Source of the DNA: a virus
DNA length: 27,593 nt
IMG/VR virus record: IMGVR_UViG_3300013131_000203
Coordinates: 1-27,593 of that record
Direction: 5' to 3' (one strand)
Shown: one piece after another, positions 15,301-22,833 of the stretch
How the letters are laid out: every line of letters begins with the position of its first letter
How positions within the stretch are numbered: the stretch's first letter is position 1
Notes under the pieces: model-generated
Databases searched by the model: none
What the model saw: only the letters and a program-made list of their open reading frames with translations
Told to the model about the DNA's origin: nothing
Made by a program: the position numbers and the translations under genes

Positions 15301-16070
15301 TAAATGAATTTAGAAAAAAACATAATTGTAAAGTATATGGGAGAACATTTCATAATTCATTATATGAAAAAGAATATCCTGATATCATATGGGTATTTCC
15401 TGATAAAGCCCCTGTAGAAAATATATATGCTTACTATGAAGTAGGATGCAGAGATAATGATTATAATTCCAATAAAAATAATTGGAGGTCTGTTCCTTTA
15501 CAAAAAGTCGCTTCTGATTATCTTGGATTAGATTATCAAGAAATACGACCTAAAATAACAAAATCCACTAAGGATAGACCTATAAAAGAAAAATATGTTG
15601 CAATTTCAGAACATTCAACATTTCAATGTAAATATTGGTTAAACCAAAAAGGATGGCCTATGGTTATTGAATATTTGAAGGCAAAAGGATATGAGGTCAT
15701 GGTTATAAGTAAAGAACCAACAAATCTTAAAGGAATTATAGATAAAACTAATAGGCCAATGGAAGAAACTATAAATAATATACAGCATGCAGACTTATTT
15801 ATTGGTGTAAGTTCTGGTCCTACTTGGATGGCATGGGCATTAGATGTTCCTACTGTATTAATCTCTGGTTATAGTGCTGTATGGGGTGAGTTTCAAGATA
15901 ATTGTGCTAGAATAATTACACCAAAAGGAAAATGTTCCGGTTGTTTTAATGATAGAGATACTGTTTTAGATAGAGGAAATTGGAACTGGTGCCCACGAAG
16001 TAAAAATTTTGAGTGTTCAACGTCAATTGAATACACATCTGTAATAGAGGGTATACAAAAATTTATTTAA
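12336..16070 (+). CDS. Giant multi-domain glycosyltransferase with methyltransferase and TibC-like domain
   Basis: ATG at 12336 is preferred (AAAGGGGAGAAA before it) over 12318, giving 1244 residues. Domain 1 (about 1-375) is a GT-B glycosyltransferase of family 4 with SRSEGWGLPACEALACG (E-x7-E type). Domain 2 (about 380-535) is a class I methyltransferase with LNIGSGEYPKKGYINID and a LLEHL segment. Domain 3 (about 540-790) is an unrecognised, possibly GT-A-like region. A beta-rich linker follows. Domain 4 (about 960-1244) resembles TibC/Aah-type heptosyltransferases: TDSSSLGDTIAWIPY, a nucleotide-sugar part SSGPTWMAWALDVPT, and a Cys4 finger KCSGCF ... WNWCP ... FEC. It may sugar-coat a virion or host protein or DNA. 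Acceptor and donor are unknown. Confidence 0.82.
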   Translation: MFSLIYAHAPFCGHTGYANHAREFFTALNERIPVRIRNFTHTSNISYLTQSQKDMVVHQTWGEPPWEIGTPFNPKSNEKLLNIILMETNHMYFYDSYQGPKIALNVWESTEQPVQFFEKLKEFDQIWVPTQWQRDCTIKQGISSDKVFVVPEGVDIDKFKPIDWFNKKRFDDGRFKFMIFGRWDYRKYTKEMVQAFIEEFEKDEPVGLIISADNPWPVDEYKSTEERLEKYGLQDDRIEILHFPSDEKYIDYLQRGHALLMVSRSEGWGLPACEALACGTPTLIVDWGASLEFGKYAYKVKVKEFKKPENVFIQDNVPGVWSEPDFDDMKKQMRYIYENYDECRKYTMDNIDFIRNFTWQNSANIAMDIINKIDYTKYYPVKLNIGSGEYPKKGYINIDKYYDKADQMADALSLPYEDHSVSELYSSHLLEHLNKYDIKQALNEWFRILKYEGKIHIEVPDFESIIEEWKKSEDKTGFSMDTIFGLQTRQGEEHKFGFTVDILRDMLLDTGFFDISIKKVFSHSQDCIEAIAYKKEIKYDDEVIIMDCYPNTEEKMDILLNSIDKAKETNLPIALVTHYPLPLNIIEKVDYLIYDKNNPLSENYSLTFWMNSYKKLKIVTSLNNPYHGLCCLTSMKNAATFLRNKYNFAHFIEYDVEANLESYIKRANYHRSKGKKFIGFDYHHTIPKQDGIITNFFSFDIKWFDDNIIEMKKWSEYRDESARMCDRINATSDLILEHWIYHYFKDRNMLKDTYILSTEEKEKIIIRGNIRDQMDEEPEMHFRISETDDHKLIMFVMRDDRVHSVGTYKVEHIVDGVSDIYEGTLESGKTEYSVMEKIGVIKVSSGNYYKEFVIDPNMTYQDTIFRFYDDRIKCITWNSEYDDGFMDVDDDKFIYSFMNGAKVEIVGKSSKEYEVDFINRDTGLSVYKTTLTPNHWGSPSPRYYINWDIIIKHDGKEVSRHIFDCTGKNVMIQTDSSSLGDTIAWIPYINEFRKKHNCKVYGRTFHNSLYEKEYPDIIWVFPDKAPVENIYAYYEVGCRDNDYNSNKNNWRSVPLQKVASDYLGLDYQEIRPKITKSTKDRPIKEKYVAISEHSTFQCKYWLNQKGWPMVIEYLKAKGYEVMVISKEPTNLKGIIDKTNRPMEETINNIQHADLFIGVSSGPTWMAWALDVPTVLISGYSAVWGEFQDNCARIITPKGKCSGCFNDRDTVLDRGNWNWCPRSKNFECSTSIEYTSVIEGIQKFI

Positions 16071-16087
16071 TATGGACTTATGACTAT

Positions 16088-16969
16088 ATGCCTCCGAAAT
16101 TGTCATATGAATATATAAAATCATTTGTATCATCTACAGGATATAAATTACTTTCTACTGAATACACAAACAGTAAAACAAAATTACATATAATATGTAA
16201 TAATGGGCATCTATATGATGCCCATTTTAATTCTTTTTATAATGGGAATAGATGTCCTGTATGTTTTGGCACACCAAAATTATCATATGATAATGTAAAA
16301 GAAATTGTAGAAAAGGAAAAGTATATTTTAGTATCAGAAATATATGAAAATAATTCAAAAAAATTAAAAATGATTTGTAATAAAGGGCATGAATGTTATA
16401 TATCAATAAATAATTTTAAAAACAATAAAACACGATGTAATATATGCTCTGGTAAACAAAAATATACAAAAGGATATATACAAAATTATATAAAACAATT
16501 TGGATACAAGATTATATCTGATATGATGTTATATAAAAATGTAAATTCAATAATAACAATAGAATGTAAATCAAAACATCATTATAGAACCACATTTCAT
16601 AATTTTAAAAGAGGTTATAGATGTCCAAAATGTTTATACAGTGGAGAAGAAAAGGAAGTATTAGATTTTATAAAAACAATATATAAAGGAACAATAATTG
16701 AAAATGATAGAACACAATTAATAAATCCAAATACAAATCATTGGTTAGAATTAGATATATGGATGCCAGATATAAACATGGCAATAGAGTATAATGGATA
16801 TTATCATACATTAAATGAACATTATAAACGTGATATTATAAAAAACAAGTTATGTTTGAAGAATAACATAAAACTTATAACTATTAATAGTAATGAATGG
16901 AAGAAGAATAAGTCTATTTGTAAAGGTTTATTATTAGAGGGAATTAATAATGCTACAAATAATTTATAA
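16088..16969 (+). CDS. Free-standing homing endonuclease, zinc-ribbon plus EDxHD nuclease
   Basis: This 293-residue endonuclease has three N-terminal modules of about 55 residues, each with the form Y-x-L-x-S-x-x-Y, C-x-x-x-H and C-x2-C (for example IICNNGH ... RCPVC). They are probably zinc-binding DNA-recognition units. The C-terminal half is a Vsr-like nuclease: EEKEVLDFIKTIYKGT, IENDRTQLINP, LELDIWMPDINMAIEYNG, YYHT, and a final IKLITINSNEW strand. The frame is intact. It follows the glycosyltransferase gene by 17 bases with only a weak ribosome site, so expression may depend on coupling. The gene is related to the endonucleases at 19887, 22136 and 23120. Confidence 0.85.
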   Translation: MPPKLSYEYIKSFVSSTGYKLLSTEYTNSKTKLHIICNNGHLYDAHFNSFYNGNRCPVCFGTPKLSYDNVKEIVEKEKYILVSEIYENNSKKLKMICNKGHECYISINNFKNNKTRCNICSGKQKYTKGYIQNYIKQFGYKIISDMMLYKNVNSIITIECKSKHHYRTTFHNFKRGYRCPKCLYSGEEKEVLDFIKTIYKGTIIENDRTQLINPNTNHWLELDIWMPDINMAIEYNGYYHTLNEHYKRDIIKNKLCLKNNIKLITINSNEWKKNKSICKGLLLEGINNATNNL

Positions 16970-16998
16970 AAATTTACATTACAAACTATATATAATTT

Positions 16999-17006
16999 TA
17001 TAAATA
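16999..17006 (+). promoter_or_regulatory. Late promoter TATAAATA (upstream copy)
   Basis: Exact T4 late -10 octamer in the gap between the endonuclease and the fibre gene. Confidence 0.65.
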
Positions 17007-17036
17007 ATATCATGGTTGATAAAATATTTTGATTCT

Positions 17037-17044
17037 TATAAATA
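17037..17044 (+). promoter_or_regulatory. Late promoter TATAAATA (proximal copy)
   Basis: Second exact octamer, about 32 bases before the fibre gene ATG at 17076. Two tandem copies suggest strong late expression. Confidence 0.75.
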
Positions 17045-17075
17045 ATAGAAAATACAACATGAGGTACTTATATAA

Positions 17076-18173
17076 ATGAAATTCCATGAAATAGATTCTG
17101 TTGGGTCAATAAAAGTTGAAAGATGTGCAACATATGCTGATATGTTAATAAGTAAGACACCTTCAGAGGGAAGATTAGAATTTTGCCAAGATACTAAATT
17201 ATTATATGTTGGTGATGGTTCTAATTGGAAGGTATCAGGGAAACAATTATTCACTGAATTAGAAGATGCTCCAGCATCATATACAGGGAAAGATGGTTAT
17301 ATTGTAGCAGTTGATGAAACTAATAGTGTTATAGTATTTGAAACTATTGCAACTGTATTAGGTAGGGCATCATTGTCTGATATCGGAGATTTTCCACCTT
17401 ATGATGGACATGTAGGCCAATATTTAAAAGCAACATCATCAGGACCCACATGGGGAACACCGACTTCTGGTATAAGTGTTACAAGTGGGACGAGTGGTGT
17501 GAATGGAGCAATCGGACCAAGTGGGACGAGTGGGACGAGTGGGACGAGTGCTGATAGTGGACTTTGGCCCACTGGAGAACCCAGAAGCGTTGTATTTGAT
17601 ACACCAGGGTCAACCACATGGACTGTACCATCAGGGGTAACTAGTATATTAGTAGAAGTTAGAGGTGGTGATGGTGGTTACAGTATTCTCACTATTGAAG
17701 GTCTTGCTGATTATGTCAAACCTGGTTCAATGGGTGGTTATTGTATCACTGATATCCCTGTTTTAGAAGGAGAAATAGTATCTATTAGTGTAGGTGCTAG
17801 TGGTGGTAATTATAATGATGGAGGAGCATCACAAGTAGTATATAATGGGATTACATATGGAAGGTCCACTGGGGGTGATGTTGATGGTCTTACACAATCA
17901 ACATCTATTACAGATCATGTAGGTATTGGTATATATCACAATTTTGTTTATCATGGTGTATTTTATACTTATAGGGTGCCATCTGAATTAGAATCTTATC
18001 ATAATCCTATGACCGATAGTATATTTTACTATTTCAATATACACTCGGCTGTTGATATATTTGGTGTATATGGTTTTTATGATCCTAATACGAATAGTCT
18101 TGCAACTAAACTTCGTTTTAATGGAACATTTTATACTTATGTCATACCAGGTTCAATAGTTATATATTATTAA
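17076..18173 (+). CDS. Virion fibre protein with collagen-like segment
   Basis: This 365-residue protein has an N-terminal region of about 70 residues typical of phage decoration or fibre proteins (LEFCQDTKLLYVGDGSNWKV). A middle part reads LSDIGDFPPYDGHVGQYLKA, as in tail-fibre repeats. A Gly-x-y stretch follows (GTSGVNGAIGPSGTSGTSGT, about 144-163), then a Gly-rich beta domain (VRGGDGGYS, SVGASGGNYNDGG). Two related segments, GVFYTYRVP and GTFYTYVIP, sit near the end. The Gly-x-y stretch would form a trimeric collagen-like shaft. It follows tandem late promoters and precedes a small fibre-associated gene. It is probably a host-contact or capsid fibre; the exact place in the virion is not visible. 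Confidence 0.7.
   Translation: MKFHEIDSVGSIKVERCATYADMLISKTPSEGRLEFCQDTKLLYVGDGSNWKVSGKQLFTELEDAPASYTGKDGYIVAVDETNSVIVFETIATVLGRASLSDIGDFPPYDGHVGQYLKATSSGPTWGTPTSGISVTSGTSGVNGAIGPSGTSGTSGTSADSGLWPTGEPRSVVFDTPGSTTWTVPSGVTSILVEVRGGDGGYSILTIEGLADYVKPGSMGGYCITDIPVLEGEIVSISVGASGGNYNDGGASQVVYNGITYGRSTGGDVDGLTQSTSITDHVGIGIYHNFVYHGVFYTYRVPSELESYHNPMTDSIFYYFNIHSAVDIFGVYGFYDPNTNSLATKLRFNGTFYTYVIPGSIVIYY
17521..17550 (+). repeat. 9-bp tandem repeat coding G-T-S
   Basis: GTGGGACGA is repeated three times in a row and begins a fourth copy, encoding SGTSGTSGTS within the collagen-like part. A further copy of the unit lies near 17484. Copy number is likely to vary by slippage. Confidence 0.85.
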
Positions 18174-18187
18174 AAGGAGAAATATAA

Positions 18188-18568
18188 ATGGGCATTTTAT
18201 TACATATATTTGATCCACAAAGTAAACGTCATGCTGATACATTAATGTTTTCTGGTAAAGTACTTCCCCCCAATTCAACTACAATAGAGCCTTTAGAAAA
18301 GAAAGAAGGATTTTCTGTATGTTTTATTGATGGAAAATGGGAATATATAAAAAATCCACCAGTATTTTATCATCAAATAGTGAAATCAAAAAGGGACATA
18401 AATAAAATTATGTCAAATATGATACCTATGTTAGGTGAAGAAAAGGCCAAAACAGAAAAACTTTTAGCTGGTAATGAACCATGCTTAATATGGGATAATT
18501 TTATTACTAAAAGAAATAAGATTCTTGAAGAAGGAAGAAAATTTATACAGGATAATAATTTAGAATAG
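18188..18568 (+). CDS. Hypothetical protein, fibre-associated
   Basis: This 126-residue protein has a GGAG site seven bases before the ATG. An N-terminal strand region reads ILLHIFDPQSKRH, then KEGFSVCFIDGKWEYI. This resembles the short E-G-F-x-x-x-x-x-D-G-x-W-E-Y pattern of small proteins encoded next to fibre genes, some of them tail fibre assembly chaperones. The C-terminal half is helical (KSKRDINKIMSNMIPMLGEE). It lies 14 bases after the fibre gene and 9 bases before the portal gene. A role in fibre assembly is inference from position. Confidence 0.5.
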   Translation: MGILLHIFDPQSKRHADTLMFSGKVLPPNSTTIEPLEKKEGFSVCFIDGKWEYIKNPPVFYHQIVKSKRDINKIMSNMIPMLGEEKAKTEKLLAGNEPCLIWDNFITKRNKILEEGRKFIQDNNLE

Positions 18569-18577
18569 GAGTATCAA

Positions 18578-19894
18578 ATGGCGTGGTATAATCTTCTCAG
18601 TGATAAAAGGATTGATGAAAGAATAGCAGCATTTAAGGGTAAAGATAGAGATGCTAACATGACAGCATCTGATTTTAAAAAGAGAACAGGTGAAGGTATT
18701 GAAGATGTTTTAATGCTTCAATTAGCTGGTGCATATGGTTCTCAATCTCTTGGTTCTTTTAATTCATTCTATAATTCATATATTAGTAGAGCATTTGAAA
18801 ATGAATATGCAAGAATTATGGAATATAGAAAAATGGCTGAATATCCAGAAATTTCAGATGTTATTGAAGATGCTTGTAACGAAATGTGTGATGTTGATGA
18901 AGATGAAAATATGTTATCTCTTGACATTACAGACCCTAAACTTGCTGATAATGAAAATATTAGTAAAATACTATATAACGAATTTAAATCTCTTTTTTAT
19001 GAAAGAATAGATGCTAATGATACATTATGGGATTGGATGAGATCATATCTTATTGATGGTAGATTATTTTATGAAAGAATAGTAGATCAAAATAATAAAA
19101 GTAAAGGTATTATATCTGTAAAAAAACTTCCTTCTGATACAATGGATTATGAATATGATCCCAAAACCGGTAGAATCATGGGATATTATCAATATCTTCT
19201 TCCAAACATGAGAAGACCACCTAATAAACAATCTGCTGAAAAAGATGCTCAACTTGGTAAATTAATTATATTTGAACCGGCTCAGATTGGATATATCAAC
19301 TATGGTATATATGGTCAAACAAAAATAAATGTACTTGGTTATCTTGAAAAGGCCAGAGTACCATACAACCAATTAAAACTTTTGGAAACATCTGTTATTA
19401 TTTATAGACTTATTAGGTCGCCTGAAAGATTGGTCTTTAAGATCGATACAGGTGCCATGCCTCGTGACAAAGCTATGAAATTCGTGGAAAAAATCAAACA
19501 ATCATTTATAAAGAAACAAACGTATAATCCTCAGTCTGGGGCTCTTACCAACGAACCAGAAGTGTTTTGTATAAAACATGATACAGAAATACCATTATTA
19601 GATGGTAGGTTCTTGACATTAGACCAATTAGTTCAAGAACATTCTGAAGGTAAAGAAAATTGGGTTTATTCAATTGACCAGAAAACGTTGAACGTTGAAC
19701 CAGGAAAAATTAAAAATGCAGCATTGACAAGGTTTGATGAAAAAATAATCAGGGTGTGGCTCGATGATGAAAAATATATTGACTGTACACTAGACCATAA
19801 ATTTTTAGTATGGTCAGATGAAACCAAAACAAGTATAATTGAAGTTGAAGCTCAGAACTTAACTGAAGAAATGGACTTAGTAGAATATGCCTAA
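18578..19894 (+). CDS. 20: Portal protein N-terminal part plus IntN (gp20-like)
   Basis: Residues 1-330 are the first part of a T4-type portal protein, the dodecameric DNA-entry ring of the head. YEISDVIEDACNEMCDVDE-like wing sequences appear about residues 91-108. YIDG-type WDWMRSYLIDGRLFYERI lies about 151-168. The clip/stem entry TSVIIYRLIRSPERLVFKID follows about 271-290, then GAMPRDKAMKFVEKIK. At C331 (CIKHDTEIPLLDGR) a split intein IntN begins, with block B VDxT-type YIDCTLDHKFLVW, and ends at the stop after LVEYA. The portal cannot be complete without trans-splicing to the product of 20804-22135. The stop overlaps the endonuclease ATG (ATGCCTAA). Confidence 0.92.
   Translation: MAWYNLLSDKRIDERIAAFKGKDRDANMTASDFKKRTGEGIEDVLMLQLAGAYGSQSLGSFNSFYNSYISRAFENEYARIMEYRKMAEYPEISDVIEDACNEMCDVDEDENMLSLDITDPKLADNENISKILYNEFKSLFYERIDANDTLWDWMRSYLIDGRLFYERIVDQNNKSKGIISVKKLPSDTMDYEYDPKTGRIMGYYQYLLPNMRRPPNKQSAEKDAQLGKLIIFEPAQIGYINYGIYGQTKINVLGYLEKARVPYNQLKLLETSVIIYRLIRSPERLVFKIDTGAMPRDKAMKFVEKIKQSFIKKQTYNPQSGALTNEPEVFCIKHDTEIPLLDGRFLTLDQLVQEHSEGKENWVYSIDQKTLNVEPGKIKNAALTRFDEKIIRVWLDDEKYIDCTLDHKFLVWSDETKTSIIEVEAQNLTEEMDLVEYA
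19568..19894 (+). other. IntN of portal split intein (108 aa)
   Basis: It starts at Cys331 of the portal gene and contains KENWVYSIDQKTLNVEPGK and DCTLDHKFL (block B). It is clearly similar to the first half of the mini-intein at 20954-21451 (shared VYSIDQK, block B DCTxDHKF). Confidence 0.9.
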
Positions 19895-20782
19895 AAAATT
19901 GGCAATTGAAGAGGTAAGTAAAAAATTTGAAAAACATGGATATAAACTTTTATCAACTGAATATGTTAATAATAAACAAAAATTAGATGTATTATGTAAT
20001 AAAGGACATAAATTTCAGATAAGATTTGATATGTTTTCAAATGGTAGAGGGTGTTCTGTTTGTAATATCACACCTAAATATAATTTTACTTATGTAAAAG
20101 AATGTATAGAAGCAGAAAGGGGATATAAATTATTATCAACTGAATATGTTAATAATAAACAAAAATTAGATGTATTATGTAATAAAGGACATTTGACAAA
20201 AATTAGATATGATGTGTGGTTACACGGTCATAGATGTTCTGTTTGCGCTGTCGAGCATGTTGCTAACTGTAAAAGATTATCATATGATGAAGTGAAACAA
20301 AGGTTTGAAGAACAAAATCATCAATTGATTTCAAAAGGATATAAGAATAGCCGGTCAAAAGTAGATGTTATATGTCCCAATGGACACGAATGGTTTGTAA
20401 CATATAATAATTTCCAAAGAGGAAATATGTGCCCTGAATGTAGTAGAAATTTAGGTAATCATACATCAAAAGAAGAAAAAATATTGTTGAATATATAAAA
20501 AATATATACGATGGTAAAATATCTGAAAACGATAGGACAATAATAAAAAATTCAATTACTGGCTATCCATTAGAATTGGATATTTATTTACCGGGTATTA
20601 AAAAAGCAATTGAGTTTAATAGTAACTATTGGCATCATAAAGATGATGTTAAACAAAGAGACGATGAAAAAATTAGACAGTGTAAAGAAAAAAATATTAG
20701 TTTGTTGGTAATTGATTATGATAAATGGAAAAAAGATAAGATGTTATATAGAGAAAAAATAAAATCTTTTATACAGGTCTAA
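19887..20782 (+). pseudogene. Homing endonuclease between portal intein halves, frameshifted
   Basis: The first frame (19887-20498) carries three zinc-ribbon modules (for example LCNKGH ... GCSVC). The second (to 20782) carries the EDxHD nuclease: YIKNIYDGKISENDRT, LELDIYLPGIKKAIEFNS, YWHHKDD and ISLLVIDYDKWKK. Both frames join if one A is added to the six-A run at 20476-20481, giving SKEEKNIVEYIKNIY, as in its relatives. It could be a recently inactivated gene or a base-call error. Position between IntN and IntC matches the fractured-gene arrangement. Confidence 0.85.
19938..20192 (+). repeat. Duplicated 72-bp zinc-ribbon coding unit
   Basis: The 72-base unit at 19938-20009 recurs at 20121-20192 with two mismatches. 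Both encode GYKLLSTEYVNNKQKLDV followed by LCNKGH. The near identity at the DNA level points to a recent duplication or conversion between modules. Confidence 0.9.
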
Positions 20783-20803
20783 TATTAAATTAAGGAGTTT
20801 ACC

Positions 20804-20923
20804 ATGAAAATAAAGAAAATTGAAATGCTTAGTGAAAGATCTGATTGTGGTTGTTTGGAGGTAGAAGGAAATCATAACTTTGCAGTAAGTATGCATGGAA
20901 ACCCTTGTGTTTTCATTAAAAAT
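20804..20923 (+). other. IntC of portal split intein (40 aa)
   Basis: MKIKKIEMLSERSDCGCLEV, then EGNHNFAVSMHGNPCVFIKN: block F around NHNFAV and block G ending KN with +1 Ser. The penultimate residue is Lys, not His. Confidence 0.9.
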
Positions 20924-22135
20924 AGTGTTCTTGAAAACTATTTTGTTCCTCAATGCCTTAGCCTGTCTACAAAGATTGACCTCATGGACGGACGAACATT
21001 ATCACTATCACAAATTATTAGTGAATACAATGAAGGTAAAAAGAATTATGTATATTCAATAGACCAAAAATATAAAAAAATATTATGTGGTGAGATAGAA
21101 TGGGCTGGTATTACACGAAAAAATGCAAATTTGGTTCGTGTTTACTTAGATAATGATACCCATGTTGATTGTACACCAGACCACAAATTTGTAACATTAG
21201 ATGGTTCAGAGGTTATGGCCGAAAAGTTAGCAGAAGGAATATCTTTAATGCCTTTATATCAAAAAACCGAAAATATAAACAAAAATTCTAATGATTACCA
21301 GACGTTTTATGACCCACAAAACATTGTTATAAATTATAAAGTTGTAAAAGTTGAATATCTTGATATTAGAGAAGATACGGGATGTCTAACAGTAAAAGAT
21401 TCTGAAAATAATCATAACTTTGCTTTATCAGTAGGTATATTTGTGAAGAATTCATCTGAAGGTAGAGGGTCTGATATTACATCAGTTGGTGGTAATGCTG
21501 CTGGATTTACACAATTAGACGATATATATTATTTTAGTCATAAACTTTATAGAGCCTTAAAATATCCTCTATCTCGTATAACACAAGGGGTAGAAGGTGG
21601 TCAAGATGTAATGTTCGGGGGCTCAAATTCTGGACAAATTTCAAGAGACGAGATAAAATGGGCAAAATATCTTGAAAAAATTCAACGAAAGTTTTGTAAT
21701 GAACTTGTAGATTTATTTCTGTTACATTTAGAGTTTAGAGGATTCAGAAAACAATATAACCTTAACATGAATAGTTTTACTTTACGATTAAATCCACCAT
21801 CACATTATAAAGAACAAATGAATCAAGGATTCTTAGAGCAATCATTCCAAAATTATAATGCACTATGTCAAAATGCTGAATTTTCAAAATCTTATTTGGT
21901 GAAGAAATATCTACATTGGACAGAAGAAGAACTTGGCCAGAACCGTGATGGATTCAGACTTGATAAGAAATATTTCCCACCAGATGAAGTTATTAATTCT
22001 GTAGATAGTTATGGTGGTGCTGGTATTGTTCCGGGTACATATAGTATGCAGCAAGACACGACGGGTGCTGAGCAAACAGGGGGTGTTCCTGGTCAACAAT
22101 CTCAATTTGGGTCTGATGAGTTTGACGAGGAATAA
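20804..22135 (+). CDS. 20: IntC - 10-aa portal extein - mini-intein - portal C-terminal part
   Basis: This 443-residue second portal gene has its own AAGGAG site. Residues 1-40 are IntC of the split intein, ending CVFIKN/S. Residues 41-50 are portal extein SVLENYFVPQ. Residues 51-216 are a second, complete mini-intein (CLSLSTKIDLMDGR ... ALSVGIFVKN/S). Residues 217-443 are the rest of the portal: SSEGRGSDITSVGGN, DDIYYFSHKLYRALKYPLSR, and a Gly/Gln-rich acidic tail. After both reactions the portal reads ...NEPEVF/SVLENYFVPQ/SSEGRGSDI..., matching the gp20 pattern in which a Leu-Glu-Asp-Tyr segment precedes EGG.GTE. Total spliced length is about 567 residues (T4 gp20, 524, from memory). Confidence 0.92.
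   Translation: MKIKKIEMLSERSDCGCLEVEGNHNFAVSMHGNPCVFIKNSVLENYFVPQCLSLSTKIDLMDGRTLSLSQIISEYNEGKKNYVYSIDQKYKKILCGEIEWAGITRKNANLVRVYLDNDTHVDCTPDHKFVTLDGSEVMAEKLAEGISLMPLYQKTENINKNSNDYQTFYDPQNIVINYKVVKVEYLDIREDTGCLTVKDSENNHNFALSVGIFVKNSSEGRGSDITSVGGNAAGFTQLDDIYYFSHKLYRALKYPLSRITQGVEGGQDVMFGGSNSGQISRDEIKWAKYLEKIQRKFCNELVDLFLLHLEFRGFRKQYNLNMNSFTLRLNPPSHYKEQMNQGFLEQSFQNYNALCQNAEFSKSYLVKKYLHWTEEELGQNRDGFRLDKKYFPPDEVINSVDSYGGAGIVPGTYSMQQDTTGAEQTGGVPGQQSQFGSDEFDEE
20954..21451 (+). other. Cis mini-intein in the portal (166 aa)
   Basis: It runs from Cys51 to Asn216 of its gene. Block A is CLSLSTKIDLMDG, block B HVDCTPDHKFVTL, block F TGCLTVKDSENNHNFALS and block G VGIFVKN/S. No LAGLIDADG or other endonuclease motif is present. 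A loose 25-residue linker (about 150-175) stands where one would sit. Confidence 0.9.
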
Positions 22136-22740
22136 TTGAGTAAAAAACTTACATATGAGCATGTAAAAGGTTTAATAATTTTCATCATGGATATAGATGT
22201 TCTTTTTGTGCTGGTAATGTTAAACATAATATTAATAATATAAAATTACAGTTCTTTAGAATGGGATATGAATTATTATCTAAAGAATATATTAATAATA
22301 AAAAACCCCTTCTAATTAAATGTAATAAAGATCATATATTTAGAATTACATATAATGATTTTATAAGTGGTCATAGATGCCCAAAATGTTCTTTTATTAA
22401 TAAAAAATCTAAACCAGAAACGGAAATTATTGAATATATAAAGAAAATATACTTAGGTAAAATAATTGAGAATGACCGTTCTCTTATTAAAAATCCAGTT
22501 ACAGGCAAAATGCTTGAATTGGATATATATTTACCTGATTTAAAAAAAGCTATTGAATTTAATGGTATATATTGGCACAGTAAAGAAAATGTAAAATTGA
22601 GAGATATTGAAAAAATTAAACAATGTAAGGAAAAGAGTATAAATTTACTGGTAATAAAAGAAGAAATATGGATAAATGATAAAGAAAAGTGTTTAAAGAA
22701 TATTCAATATCTAATATCTACAGTTTACAACATACCGTAG
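22136..22740 (+). pseudogene. Decayed zinc-ribbon/EDxHD homing endonuclease
   Basis: It begins right after the portal stop: TTG SKKLTYEHVKG, then a frame change and apparent loss of about 25 residues into NNFHHGYRCSFCAGN. An intact stretch follows: GYELLSKEYINNKKPLLIKC, RCPKC, SKPETEIIEYIKKIYLG, LELDIYLPDLKKAIEFNG, IYWHSKEN, and INLLVIKEEIW. The first zinc module is therefore broken, while the second module and the nuclease domain are complete. The longest open frame starts at ATG 22261 (159 residues) and has no clear ribosome site. It is probably inactive, though a shortened nuclease could still be made. Confidence 0.8.
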
Positions 22741-22743
22741 ATA

Positions 22744-22751
22744 TATAAATA
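22744..22751 (+). promoter_or_regulatory. Late promoter TATAAATA
   Basis: Exact late octamer just after the endonuclease remnant, 83 bases before the prohead core gene. Confidence 0.65.
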
Positions 22752-22803
22752 CAATGCAAATAATATATCTTTAACAATAAAGATGTGGTTATAGTAAAAA
22801 ATA

Positions 22804-22811
22804 TATAAATA
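22804..22811 (+). promoter_or_regulatory. Late promoter TATAAATA (proximal)
   Basis: Second octamer, 23 bases before the ATG at 22834. Transcripts would have a short leader with the GGAGGG ribosome site. Confidence 0.7.
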
Positions 22812-22833
22812 ATGGTGTTATGGAGGGAAATAT

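Noticed and set aside
17461-17550. CRISPR-like or regulatory repeat
   Set aside because: The repeats are 9-bp units in frame in a fibre gene with no spacers. No CRISPR array or tRNA gene was seen anywhere in the window.
17399-17617. Antisense frame over the collagen-like repeat (PLVPLVPL)
   Set aside because: This is the complement of GTSGTSG codons, not an independent gene.
18729-19010. Overlapping 93-codon frame inside the portal gene
   Set aside because: It is Leu/Met-rich and offset from a strongly conserved portal region, hence a shadow frame.
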